Below are positions 35,371 to 42,637 of a stretch of DNA of 56,786 bases, piece after piece. Origin of the DNA: Bacteroidota bacterium (GTDB taxonomy: Bacteria > Bacteroidota > Bacteroidia > Flavobacteriales > Flavobacteriaceae); NCBI GenBank assembly GCA_003650305.1, contig QMOV01000005.1, positions 1 to 56,786 on the forward strand, written 5' to 3'. Both the position numbers and the translations under genes were made by a program. The notes below the pieces were generated by a model. The model did not search any database, was not told the origin of the DNA, and worked only from the letters and a program-made list of their open reading frames with translations. How positions within the stretch are numbered: the stretch's first letter is position 1; each line of letters begins with the position of its first letter.

Positions 35371-36585
35371 ATGATTTTAGAAATGAAAGTTCCCTCGCCA
35401 GGAGAATCCATAACAGAAGTTGAAATAGCAGCTTGGTTGGTAGAAGATGGCGACTATGTAGAAAAAGACCAAGCAATTGCAGAGGTAGATAGTGATAAAG
35501 CAACTCTGGAACTTCCTGCCGAAGAAAGCGGAACGATTACATTAAAAGCAGAAGAAGGAGATGCAGTAGCAGTTGGTGCTGTAGTATGTTTAATTGACAC
35601 AAGTGCTGAAAAGCCAGAAGACAATAAGAAATCTACAGATAGCAATTCGACTGATTCAAAAGAAAAAGTAGCTGTCACTTCGAGCGTAGTCGAGAACAGA
35701 ACGTATGCAACAGGATCACCAAGTCCAGCAGCAAAAAAGATTTTAGCCGAAAAAGGAATATCATCTTCAGAAATTAATGGCACAGGAAAAGACGGTCGTG
35801 TAACAAAAGAAGATGCTGTAAATGCAGTTTCTTCTATGGGAAAAGAAATTAATGTTAAAGGTCGAGGAAGTAGTCGCTCTAAAATGTCTATGCTTCGTCG
35901 TAAAGTCGCAGAGCGTTTGGTAGAAGCTAAAAATACAACAGCAATGTTAACGACATTTAATGAGGTTGACATGTCTTCAATTTTTGCTTTGCGTAAAACA
36001 TACAAAGAAACTTTTAAAGAAAAGCATGATGTAAGTTTAGGCTTTATGTCCTTTTTTACATTAGCCATCGTTAGGGCTTTAAAATTATTCCCATCAGTAA
36101 ACTCAATGATTGATGGAAAAGAAATGATCACTTACAATTTTTGCGATATTAGTATAGCTGTTTCTGGACCAAAAGGATTAATGGTTCCAGTAATTAGAAA
36201 TGCTGAAAATTTAACTTTTAAAGGTGTAGAAGCCGAAGTAAAACGATTGGCAATTCGTGCGCGTGATGGAAAAATAACTGTTGACGAAATGACAGGAGGA
36301 ACATTTACTATTTCTAATGGAGGCGTATTTGGAAGTATGTTATCGACACCTATAATAAATCCACCGCAAAGCGGAATTTTAGGCATGCATAATATTGTAG
36401 AGCGTCCAGTTGCAATTGATGGCAAAGTAGAAATAAGGCCAATAATGTATGTAGCTTTATCTTACGACCACAGAATTATTGATGGTAAAGAATCAGTAGG
36501 ATTTTTAGTCGCAGTAAAAGAAGCACTTGAAAATCCGGAAGAATTATTAATGAATAATAATGTAAAGAAATCTTTAGAATTATAG
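35371..36585 (+). CDS. sucB: 2-oxoglutarate dehydrogenase E2 (dihydrolipoyl succinyltransferase)
   Basis: Core of the complex; transfers the succinyl group to CoA. One lipoyl domain (1-75) with lipoyl lysine in VDSDKATLE (K43), a Ser/Asp/Glu/Lys linker (77-112), the peripheral subunit-binding domain ([16 protein letters not shown]... GRVTKEDAV, 117-150), and a catalytic domain ending with [11 protein letters not shown] (His and Asp of the CAT-type site). 404 aa. Residues 101-110 in the linker are encoded by a stretch that looks like a dispersed palindromic repeat. A terminator follows. Confidence 0.96.
   Translation: MILEMKVPSPGESITEVEIAAWLVEDGDYVEKDQAIAEVDSDKATLELPAEESGTITLKAEEGDAVAVGAVVCLIDTSAEKPEDNKKSTDSNSTDSKEKVAVTSSVVENRTYATGSPSPAAKKILAEKGISSSEINGTGKDGRVTKEDAVNAVSSMGKEINVKGRGSSRSKMSMLRRKVAERLVEAKNTTAMLTTFNEVDMSSIFALRKTYKETFKEKHDVSLGFMSFFTLAIVRALKLFPSVNSMIDGKEMITYNFCDISIAVSGPKGLMVPVIRNAENLTFKGVEAEVKRLAIRARDGKITVDEMTGGTFTISNGGVFGSMLSTPIINPPQSGILGMHNIVERPVAIDGKVEIRPIMYVALSYDHRIIDGKESVGFLVAVKEALENPEELLMNNNVKKSLEL
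35672..35699. repeat. dispersed-repeat-like sequence inside sucB
   Basis: Outer CTGT/ACAG and inner TCGA/TCGA pairs around GCGTAG. The core CACTTCGAGCGTAGTCGAGA resembles a palindromic repeat that I recall as common between genes in flavobacteria (not checked). Here it is in frame and encodes [10 protein letters not shown] in the interdomain linker. Confidence 0.5.
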
Positions 36586-36611
36586 TTATTAATTAAATAG
36601 ATTAACAACAT

Positions 36612-36645
36612 AAAAAAGCGCAATTCTTTAAAATTGTGCTTTTTT
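36612..36645. terminator. intrinsic terminator after sucB
   Basis: AAAAAAGCGCAATT and AATTGTGCTTTTTT (one G-U pair in the stem) with a 6-nt loop and T run; 27 nt after the sucB stop. Also usable for leftward transcripts. Confidence 0.88.
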
Positions 36646-36648
36646 GCT

Positions 36649-36750
36649 CTATAATAAATTTACTAATACATTTATAGAAATAACGATTATAACTATAAAA
36701 ACTAATCCAATTAATAAGATCTTATTTGCAAGGCTATATTTTTTACACAT
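36649..36750 (-). CDS. possible 33-aa membrane peptide
   Basis: ATG TGT AAA AAA TAT start; a basic N-terminus (MCKKYSLANK) is followed by ~20 purely hydrophobic residues (LLIGLVFIVIIVISINVLV). Ends in TAG, unlike most genes here. Too short for statistical support; a perfect signal-anchor pattern is the only evidence. Confidence 0.35.
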   Translation of the reverse strand: MCKKYSLANKILLIGLVFIVIIVISINVLVNLL

Positions 36751-36792
36751 AGGATAAATTTGGGTATATGGAAAAAATAGGATTAAAATTTT

Positions 36793-36827
36793 GAAAGCCC
36801 TGAATTAACAATAAATTCAGAGCTTTC
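36793..36827 (-). terminator. probable terminator of the response regulator gene
   Basis: GAAAGC-C-CTGAATT pairs with AATTCAG-A-GCTTTC (13 bp with one internal mismatch, 7-nt loop). Read leftward it is followed by AAAATTTTAAT rather than a clean T run, so termination may be partial. Confidence 0.5.
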
Positions 36828-36903
36828 CAGAATTTCCTAAATAATTCCTTTGTAATAACTAATTAATAGCACTGTAAATATCTTGAATAAAAGCTTACTA
36901 AAC

Positions 36904-36923
36904 AATACGTAACGTTACGTATT
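36904..36923. repeat. perfect 20-bp palindrome
   Basis: AATACGTAAC joined to its own reverse complement with no loop, one base before the response regulator TAA (36925-36927). A loopless dyad with two TACGTA cores fits a dimeric protein site better than an RNA hairpin. Confidence 0.6.
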
Positions 36924-36924
36924 T

Positions 36925-37551
36925 TTATAGAAGTTGATCTTGATTTTCTTTAGCCCAAATTAATAAGCTATTTTGAGATGAAGAAATATTTAACTTCTTG
37001 ATAATGTTGCTTTTATGTTTTTCAACTGTCCGGTTTGAGGTAAATAAAACCTCGCCAATCTCTTTAGCAGTTTTATTTTCCGCAATTAATTTTAAAATCT
37101 TTTTTTCGGTTGGAGTTAAAAAACTAAAGTCTATAACATTTTTTTGTTCAGACATTAATTCTTCAATTTCAGGGCTAAAATAAGGGTTGTTGTTTAGTAT
37201 AGAAGCTAGACAATTTTCAATTTCTATTAAAGCAAATTCTTTAAGTATATAGCCAGACACATTTAAAGCTTTTGCTTCTCTGTAAAGTTGAATGGTTTTA
37301 TCAAAAGTAATGAGCACAATTTTTGTGCTAATATTATTACTTATGCATTCTTTTGTAATTTCTATTCCTGACATTAAAGGCATTCTAATATCCAAAATGG
37401 CTATATCAGGACTATGCTTCACGATTAATTCATACGCATCTTTGCCATTTGCTGCACTTGCAATTACATTATATTTTTTTTCAGTTAAATTTTTTTGTAA
37501 CCCTTTTAATATTAAAGGATGATCATCGGCAATAATTATAGATGGTTTCAT
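36925..37551 (-). CDS. NarL/FixJ-type response regulator
   Basis: 208 aa. Receiver domain 1-120: acidic pair D9-D10, phospho-acceptor D54 (LDIRMP), T82, K104 (YILKE). A LuxR-type helix-turn-helix at ~145-205 (LTPTEKKILKLIAENKTAKEI, then TVEKHKSNIIKKL) binds DNA. No sensor kinase lies nearby, so it is an orphan in this window. 32 bp after the retropepsin-like gene, probably the same transcript. Target genes unknown; the palindrome at its own 3' end is a possible site. Confidence 0.92.
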   Translation of the reverse strand: MKPSIIIADDHPLILKGLQKNLTEKKYNVIASAANGKDAYELIVKHSPDIAILDIRMPLMSGIEITKECISNNISTKIVLITFDKTIQLYREAKALNVSGYILKEFALIEIENCLASILNNNPYFSPEIEELMSEQKNVIDFSFLTPTEKKILKLIAENKTAKEIGEVLFTSNRTVEKHKSNIIKKLNISSSQNSLLIWAKENQDQLL

Positions 37552-37583
37552 AGGAGAGATGGGTTGTTAAATTGTTTTTTTAA

Positions 37584-38021
37584 TCAAAGCTTAAGATATA
37601 AGTATTTTTTTTGATAATCTATAATTGCATTTCCTTTTTTTAAAATATCTGCACCAATAATACCATCTACAGGATTCGAGTTATGGTTCGTTAATGCCGT
37701 ATTTACATGTGTAAGATTAAACAAAATTAAAGCAATTTTATCTTTTTGCCATTTGCCTATTTTAATCACATTCTTTTTAGAAAGTTTTGTACTCATGTCT
37801 ATTGCGCCAGCACCTGCAGCTTTAACATCTGAATCTTCTATTTCTAAATTAAAATTCTTAATGGAATCAAAACCTATACAAGAATTTGAAGCTCCAGTAT
37901 CTAAAATAAACTTGCCCTTAACACCATTTACAGTAGCAATAATTTCGAAATGATTGGTTTTTGTGAATCTTAATTTAATTTTTATGTAGTCTTGCTGAAG
38001 AAGAAATTCTTGTAACGTCAT
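37584..38021 (-). CDS. retropepsin-like aspartic protease family protein
   Basis: 145 aa with the single catalytic triplet DTGAS (D41-T42-G43), hydrophobic-hydrophobic-G partner VDGIIGADIL near residue 120, and C-terminal beta strand KKYLYLKL. Works as a dimer in this fold. No signal peptide or membrane span is clear, so it is probably cytosolic. Precedes the response regulator gene by 32 bp. Substrate unknown; could also be a binding protein with the fold. Confidence 0.85.
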   Translation of the reverse strand: MTLQEFLLQQDYIKIKLRFTKTNHFEIIATVNGVKGKFILDTGASNSCIGFDSIKNFNLEIEDSDVKAAGAGAIDMSTKLSKKNVIKIGKWQKDKIALILFNLTHVNTALTNHNSNPVDGIIGADILKKGNAIIDYQKKYLYLKL

Positions 38022-38100
38022 TTTTTTATCTATTTAAAATTCCACAATTTACCAGCTATTAATCTTAATTATATTGCTTGGTATTAGTCATTGTTTGTCA

Positions 38101-38116
38101 AATGCCCATTATGGGC
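38101..38116. repeat. CCCAT-T-ATGGG palindrome, copy 2
   Basis: GCCCAT-T-ATGGGC, with the same AAATG flank as the copy at 23877. Lies between the protease gene and tatD. Confidence 0.45.
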
Positions 38117-38139
38117 TTTCAAATATAATAATCATACCT

Positions 38140-38147
38140 TACTTTTA
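38140..38147 (+). promoter_or_regulatory. tatD -7-like box (TACTTTTA)
   Basis: TAnnTTTA 4 nt before the ATG at 38152, with TTTC exactly 19 nt upstream as an approximate -33. The palindrome GCCCATTATGGGC overlaps the upstream edge of the promoter. Confidence 0.4.
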
Positions 38148-38151
38148 CCAC

Positions 38152-38919
38152 ATGATTATTACAGATACTCATACACATTTATATAGCGAAGCTTTTGATG
38201 ATGATAGAAAAGAGATGATTCAGCGTGCTTTAGAGTTAAATGTGAAGCGTTTTTTTATTCCTGCAATAGACTCTACTTACACCAAAGCAATGTTTCAGTT
38301 GGAAGCAGATTATCCCGAACAAGTATTTTTAATGATGGGTTTACATCCAACACATGTAAAAGATACTTATAAAGAGGAATTGAATCATGTGGAAGAGATG
38401 CTTCAAAAAAGAAAATTTTATGCCATTGGCGAAATTGGTATAGATCTTTATTGGGACAAATCTACCCTTAGTATTCAGCAAGAAGCATTTAGGCATCAAA
38501 TAAAACTTGCAAAATACTATAAATTGGCAATAGTGATACATTGCAGAGAATCTTTTGACGAAATATTTGAAGTTCTTAAAGAAGAAAATGACGAACATTT
38601 ATTCGGAATTTTTCATTGTTTTACTGGAACTTTAGAGCAAGCACATCAAGCAATTTCATTTAATATGAAACTTGGGATTGGTGGTGTTGTAACTTTTAAA
38701 AACGGAAAAATCGATAAATATCTAAACCAAATAAATCTTAAGCATATAGTATTAGAAACCGATTCGCCTTATTTATCTCCAGCACCATACAGAGGAAAAC
38801 GTAATGAAAGCAGTTATATAATCAAGGTGTTAGACAAATTATCCGACATATATAAGCTACCTCAAGAAAAAATTGCCGAAATTACTACAGCAAATTCAAA
38901 AGACATTTTTAAAGTTTAA
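38152..38919 (+). CDS. tatD: TatD-family metal-dependent hydrolase
   Basis: TIM-barrel metalloenzyme, in relatives a 3'-5' DNase/RNase or D-aminoacyl-tRNA-related hydrolase. Start set at ATG 38152 (TDTHTHLYSE follows, H7/H9); the upstream 26 codons from a TTG do not look coding. Metal ligands: HTH, GEIGIDLYWD, HCRES, FHCFTG, and ETDSPYLSP. 255 aa, normal. Two bp before the asparaginase gene, so co-transcribed. Confidence 0.93.
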   Translation: MIITDTHTHLYSEAFDDDRKEMIQRALELNVKRFFIPAIDSTYTKAMFQLEADYPEQVFLMMGLHPTHVKDTYKEELNHVEEMLQKRKFYAIGEIGIDLYWDKSTLSIQQEAFRHQIKLAKYYKLAIVIHCRESFDEIFEVLKEENDEHLFGIFHCFTGTLEQAHQAISFNMKLGIGGVVTFKNGKIDKYLNQINLKHIVLETDSPYLSPAPYRGKRNESSYIIKVLDKLSDIYKLPQEKIAEITTANSKDIFKV

Positions 38920-38921
38920 TA

Positions 38922-39953
38922 ATGAATAAGCCAAACATACTTTTAATATATACTGGAGGAACAATTGGAATGATTAAAGATCCTGAAACTGGAGTTTTGC
39001 GTTCTTTCGAATTTGATAATTTATTAGTTAAGATACCAGAACTTAAACTTTTAGATTGTATAATCGAAACCACTTCGTTTGATGAGCGTCTAGATTCATC
39101 AAATATGAACCCAAAATATTGGATTCAAATCGCCGAAATCATAGAAAAAAATTATCCCTCTTTTGATGGATTTGTGGTTTTACACGGAAGCGATACGATG
39201 AGCTATTCAGCTTCAGCTTTAAGTTTTATGTTAGAAGATTTAGCCAAGCCAGTTATTTTTACTGGATCTCAATTGCCAATAGGAGATTTACGAACAGATG
39301 CCAAAGAGAATTTAATTACCTCTATACAAATTGCTTCATTGCAAAAAGACAACAAACCTATAATAAAAGAAGTCGGTCTGTATTTTGAATATAAATTATA
39401 CAGAGGCAATCGCACAACAAAAATAAATGCCGAACATTTTGAAGCCTTTACGTCTTTAAACTATCCAGATTTAGCAGAGTCTGGAGTACATTTAAAAATA
39501 AACTATCCTTATTTACTTAAACCTGATACCACAAAAAATTTAGTAGTACATAAAGAACTTGATACTAATATTGTATTAGTAAAATTATTTCCCGGAATTT
39601 CAAAATCGTTATTACAAAATATTTTTAGTACGCAAAATCTTAAAGGAGTTATTTTAGAAACTTATGGAGCAGGAAATTGCACAACCGAAGATTGGTTTAT
39701 TACATTATTAAAAGAAACTATTATAAAAGGCATACATATTATTAATGTAACACAATGCTCTGGAGGTAGTGTTACGATGGGAGAATATGAAACAAGTATT
39801 CAGTTAAAAAAAATTGGAGTTATTTCTGGCAAGGATATAACTACTGAAGCAGCAGTAACAAAACTTATGTATTTATTATGTAAGAATTATTCTTCAAAAG
39901 ATTTTAAAACAGTATTCGAAACGGCTTTACGAGGAGAAATGTCGCAAAATTAA
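38922..39953 (+). CDS. ansA: L-asparaginase, type I
   Basis: Hydrolyses asparagine to aspartate and ammonia. Both Thr active-site motifs are present: TGGTIGM (11-17, T14) and HGSDTM (88-93, T92 and D91). No signal peptide, so the cytosolic type I enzyme; 343 aa is typical. Directly downstream of tatD. Confidence 0.93.
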   Translation: MNKPNILLIYTGGTIGMIKDPETGVLRSFEFDNLLVKIPELKLLDCIIETTSFDERLDSSNMNPKYWIQIAEIIEKNYPSFDGFVVLHGSDTMSYSASALSFMLEDLAKPVIFTGSQLPIGDLRTDAKENLITSIQIASLQKDNKPIIKEVGLYFEYKLYRGNRTTKINAEHFEAFTSLNYPDLAESGVHLKINYPYLLKPDTTKNLVVHKELDTNIVLVKLFPGISKSLLQNIFSTQNLKGVILETYGAGNCTTEDWFITLLKETIIKGIHIINVTQCSGGSVTMGEYETSIQLKKIGVISGKDITTEAAVTKLMYLLCKNYSSKDFKTVFETALRGEMSQN

Positions 39954-39958
39954 CGAGC

Positions 39959-39985
39959 AAAGTTTTAAGGTTTAAACTTTTTTTT
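39959..39985 (+). terminator. weak AT-rich terminator after asparaginase
   Basis: AAAGTTT and AAACTTT with an 8-nt loop, then a T run of eight. Low stem GC, so tentative. Confidence 0.4.
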
Positions 39986-40020
39986 GTTATTTGAGCGGCT
40001 GTAACTAAAAATGAATTTTT

Positions 40021-40108
40021 AGAGAGGTGGCCGAGCGGTCGAAGGCGCACGCTTGGAAAGCGTGTATGCGTTAAAAGCGTATCGAGGGTTCGAATCCCTT
40101 CCTCTCTG
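40021..40108 (+). tRNA. tRNA-Ser (GGA)
   Basis: 88-nt type II tRNA. Acceptor AGAGAGG pairs with CCTCTCT, discriminator G. Anticodon stem CACGC/GCGTG with loop TTGGAAA gives anticodon GGA. Long variable arm (about 40063-40083) is the serine hallmark. T arm GAGGGTTCGAATCCCTT. CCA is not encoded. Confidence 0.96.
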
Positions 40109-40182
40109 CTTTAAATTTTATTTTTTAATTGCATTTTTTTTATATCTTTAACCCTTTACTAATAAAATTAAGATCAAAATCA

Positions 40183-40944
40183 ATGAAAAGATTATTTTCT
40201 ATTCTAGCTATCGTAGGTATTATGGCATTCGGGACTGTAAATGCTAATACAAATGCGAACACAAACACGATTGTAAATTCTATTCAAGAAGAAGAAGCTG
40301 CTGCTTCAGATGATGTTGGATTTCATCAGGAATTAAAAAAGAGATTTATTGAAGGTGGCCCAGGATTTATGGGTATTGTATTATTATGTTTAATTCTAGG
40401 TTTAGCAATTGCTATTGAAAGAATTATCTTTTTAAACCTTTCTTCAACAAACACAAAAAAATTAACTCAAGATGTAGAAGAGGCACTTAACTCTGGTGGT
40501 GTTGAAGCTGCAAAAGAAGTTTGCAGAAACACTAAAGGTCCTGTGGCATCTATTTTCTATCAAGGTTTAGATAGAACAGATGAAGGTCTAGAACAGGTTG
40601 AAAAAGCTGTTGTAGCCTATGGAGGAGTACAAATGGGACAATTAGAAAAGAACGTATCTTGGATTTCACTATTTATTGCATTGGCACCAATGCTTGGTTT
40701 TATGGGAACAGTAATTGGTATGATTTCTGCATTCGATAAAATTGAAGCAGCAGGAGATATGAATCCTTCGCTTGTTGCTGGTGGTATTAAAATAGCACTA
40801 TTAACTACTGTATTTGGTCTAGTTGTAGCGATTATACTTCAAGTATTTTACAATTATATTATTGCGAAAATTGATAGTATAGTAAATGATATGGAAGATG
40901 CGTCAATAACCTTGATGGATTTATTAATAAGAAACAAGAATTAG
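40183..40944 (+). CDS. exbB: ExbB/TolQ/MotA-family proton channel protein
   Basis: Energises TonB (or Tol) by using proton flow with ExbD. ATG at 40183 chosen; it opens with MKRLFSILAIVGIMAFG, a signal-like segment typical of Bacteroidota ExbB, unlike a TTG 18 codons upstream. Spans at ~65-85, ~165-190 and ~210-235 with LAPMLGFMGTVIGMI and the TTVFGLVVAI motif. 253 aa. First of four genes. Confidence 0.92.
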   Translation: MKRLFSILAIVGIMAFGTVNANTNANTNTIVNSIQEEEAAASDDVGFHQELKKRFIEGGPGFMGIVLLCLILGLAIAIERIIFLNLSSTNTKKLTQDVEEALNSGGVEAAKEVCRNTKGPVASIFYQGLDRTDEGLEQVEKAVVAYGGVQMGQLEKNVSWISLFIALAPMLGFMGTVIGMISAFDKIEAAGDMNPSLVAGGIKIALLTTVFGLVVAIILQVFYNYIIAKIDSIVNDMEDASITLMDLLIRNKN

Positions 40945-40969
40945 TAATTCTTATAAATCATATACTATT

Positions 40970-41422
40970 ATGAAATTACACAAAATATTTAGGATCGTTG
41001 CTGCTATATTGAGTTTAGTTGGTGCTATATTTTTAGTGCTAATTATCTCAAAAGGAGATAAAGCAATAGATGCCGCTTATCTTTCAGGTGGCAATACAAG
41101 CATAGTAGATAATATGTCTTTTGTAGCTTATACCATTTTTGGATTAACCTTATTATTTGTTATAATTTTTGTAGTCAAAAATTTATTTACAGATACTGGC
41201 TCTTTAAAAAGCACGTTAATAGGATTAGGAGCTTTTGCTACAGTTATAGTTGTAGCTTATCTTTTTTCAGGAGGAGATGCAACAGAATATTTTGATCAAG
41301 GAGTCAAAATTACAGAAGGAACATCACATATGGTTGGGGCTGGATTGGTAACGTTTTATATTTTAGGAGCATCAGCTATAGGTTCAATATTATTTACAGG
41401 AGTTAAAAAACTAATTAAGTAA
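40970..41422 (+). CDS. four-span membrane protein in the exb operon
   Basis: 150 aa with hydrophobic segments at ~8-26, ~50-72, ~82-100 and ~125-145; short loops with GGDATEYFDQG. No known domain recognised. It lies between exbB and exbD (25 bp and 2 bp gaps), so it is probably an accessory part of this proton-channel complex in flavobacteria. Confidence 0.8.
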   Translation: MKLHKIFRIVAAILSLVGAIFLVLIISKGDKAIDAAYLSGGNTSIVDNMSFVAYTIFGLTLLFVIIFVVKNLFTDTGSLKSTLIGLGAFATVIVVAYLFSGGDATEYFDQGVKITEGTSHMVGAGLVTFYILGASAIGSILFTGVKKLIK

Positions 41423-41424
41423 TT

Positions 41425-42015
41425 ATGGCAAAGCGAGCATCACCAGAAGTTAATGCAGGCTCTATGGCAGATATTGCCTTCTTGCTATTAATATTTTTCT
41501 TGGTTACTACAACCATGGAAAAAGATTCTGGTATAAACAGAAAATTACCTCCAATGCAAGATGATGAACAGGAAGACGTTATCATCAAGCAAAAAAATAT
41601 TTTTACAGTATTATTAAATAATAAAGACCAATTGCTTGTTGAGGAAGAATTAATGGAGCTTAAAAACCTAAAAACTGCTGCTATAGAGTTTTTAGATAAT
41701 GGAGGAGATGGTTCTTGTACTTATTGTAAAGGGAAGCGAAACCCAAAATCGTCAGACAATCCAGACAAAGCAATTATTTCTTTAAAAAACGAACGTAAAA
41801 CATCTTATGGTATGTATATATCAGTTCAAAATGAATTGGTTGCTGCATATAATGTTTTAAGAAATAAAAGAGCTCAACAAGAATTTGGTATGTCTTTTAC
41901 AGAAATGCAAAAAAACGTTAAAGATGTAAATTGGGTTGGGAATAAAGAAAAGTTAAAGGAGCAGATAGATCAGATAAAGCTAGAATATCCTCAAAAACTT
42001 TCAGAAGTACAATAA
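41425..42015 (+). CDS. exbD: ExbD/TolR-family protein with CxxC insert
   Basis: One N-terminal span with the essential Asp (MADIAFLLLIFFLVTT, D16) and a periplasmic domain. At 196 aa it is longer than usual ExbD (~140): an insert with CTYCKGKRNPKSSDNP (C98, C101) and a long C-terminal helix. The CxxC pair in an oxidising compartment may form a disulfide or hold a metal. Confidence 0.9.
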   Translation: MAKRASPEVNAGSMADIAFLLLIFFLVTTTMEKDSGINRKLPPMQDDEQEDVIIKQKNIFTVLLNNKDQLLVEEELMELKNLKTAAIEFLDNGGDGSCTYCKGKRNPKSSDNPDKAIISLKNERKTSYGMYISVQNELVAAYNVLRNKRAQQEFGMSFTEMQKNVKDVNWVGNKEKLKEQIDQIKLEYPQKLSEVQ

Positions 42016-42042
42016 TTTAGAATTTAATACAGCATTATAAAT

Positions 42043-42525
42043 ATGTCTAAATTTAAAAAGAAAAAGGATGGCGGTTTGCCACCAATTAACACAGCATCAT
42101 TACCAGATATTGTGTTTATGTTATTGTTTTTCTTTATGGTAGCTACCGTAATGAGAGAAAACACACTTAACATTGAAAACAGATTGCCTTCTGCCACAGA
42201 AGTTGAAAAGCTAGAAAAGAAAAATTTAGTGATGTATATTTACATTGGTAAGCCTAGTCGTAACTATAAGAAGAAGTATGGTACAGAAGCTAGAATACAA
42301 CTTAACGATAAATTTGCTGAAGTTTCAGAAATTGGTGCTTTTATTGCAGCTGAAAGAGCAGATAAACGTGAAGAAGAAATCCCATTTTTAATTACTTCGT
42401 TAAAAGTAGATAAAAAAGCAAATATGGGAATAGTTGGTGATGTTAAACAAGAATTAAGAAAAGTTAACGCTTTAAAAATAAATTACGCAGCCATTAAAGG
42501 TGATGTGTCAAGGAATAGACAATAA
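42043..42525 (+). CDS. exbD: second ExbD/TolR-family protein
   Basis: 160 aa; span with the essential Asp in LPDIVFMLLFFFM (D22), then a periplasmic domain without cysteines. Two different ExbD copies with one ExbB suggest a hetero-dimeric ExbD. 27 bp after the first exbD; strong terminator follows. Confidence 0.9.
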   Translation: MSKFKKKKDGGLPPINTASLPDIVFMLLFFFMVATVMRENTLNIENRLPSATEVEKLEKKNLVMYIYIGKPSRNYKKKYGTEARIQLNDKFAEVSEIGAFIAAERADKREEEIPFLITSLKVDKKANMGIVGDVKQELRKVNALKINYAAIKGDVSRNRQ

Positions 42526-42577
42526 GAATTTCTGGAACTGAAAGGTCTAAAATAGGCTGAATAATTTTCAAGTATTT

Positions 42578-42613
42578 AAAAAAGCCAGCAAAGTTAACTT
42601 TGCTGGCTTTTTT
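42578..42613. terminator. bidirectional intrinsic terminator
   Basis: AAAAAAGCCAGCAAAGTT and AACTTTGCTGGCTTTTTT form an 18-bp perfect inverted repeat. Shared by the exb operon (plus) and the convergent infB operon (minus). Confidence 0.95.
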
Positions 42614-42637
42614 ATGAAAATAAAATTCTATTAGAAA

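Larger units (their letters stand above)
36586..36924. other. 339-bp intergenic stretch
   Basis: Between sucB (plus) and the response regulator (minus). From left it holds the sucB terminator (36612-36645), a possible 33-aa ORF on the minus strand (36649-36750), a hairpin (36793-36827) and a 20-bp perfect palindrome (36904-36923) touching the response regulator stop. Each is listed separately. Confidence 0.7.

Noticed and set aside
35454-36131. 225-aa open frame on the minus strand across sucB
   Set aside because: Lies wholly inside sucB, low-complexity Ser/Ala/Phe product without a domain; a shadow of the real gene.
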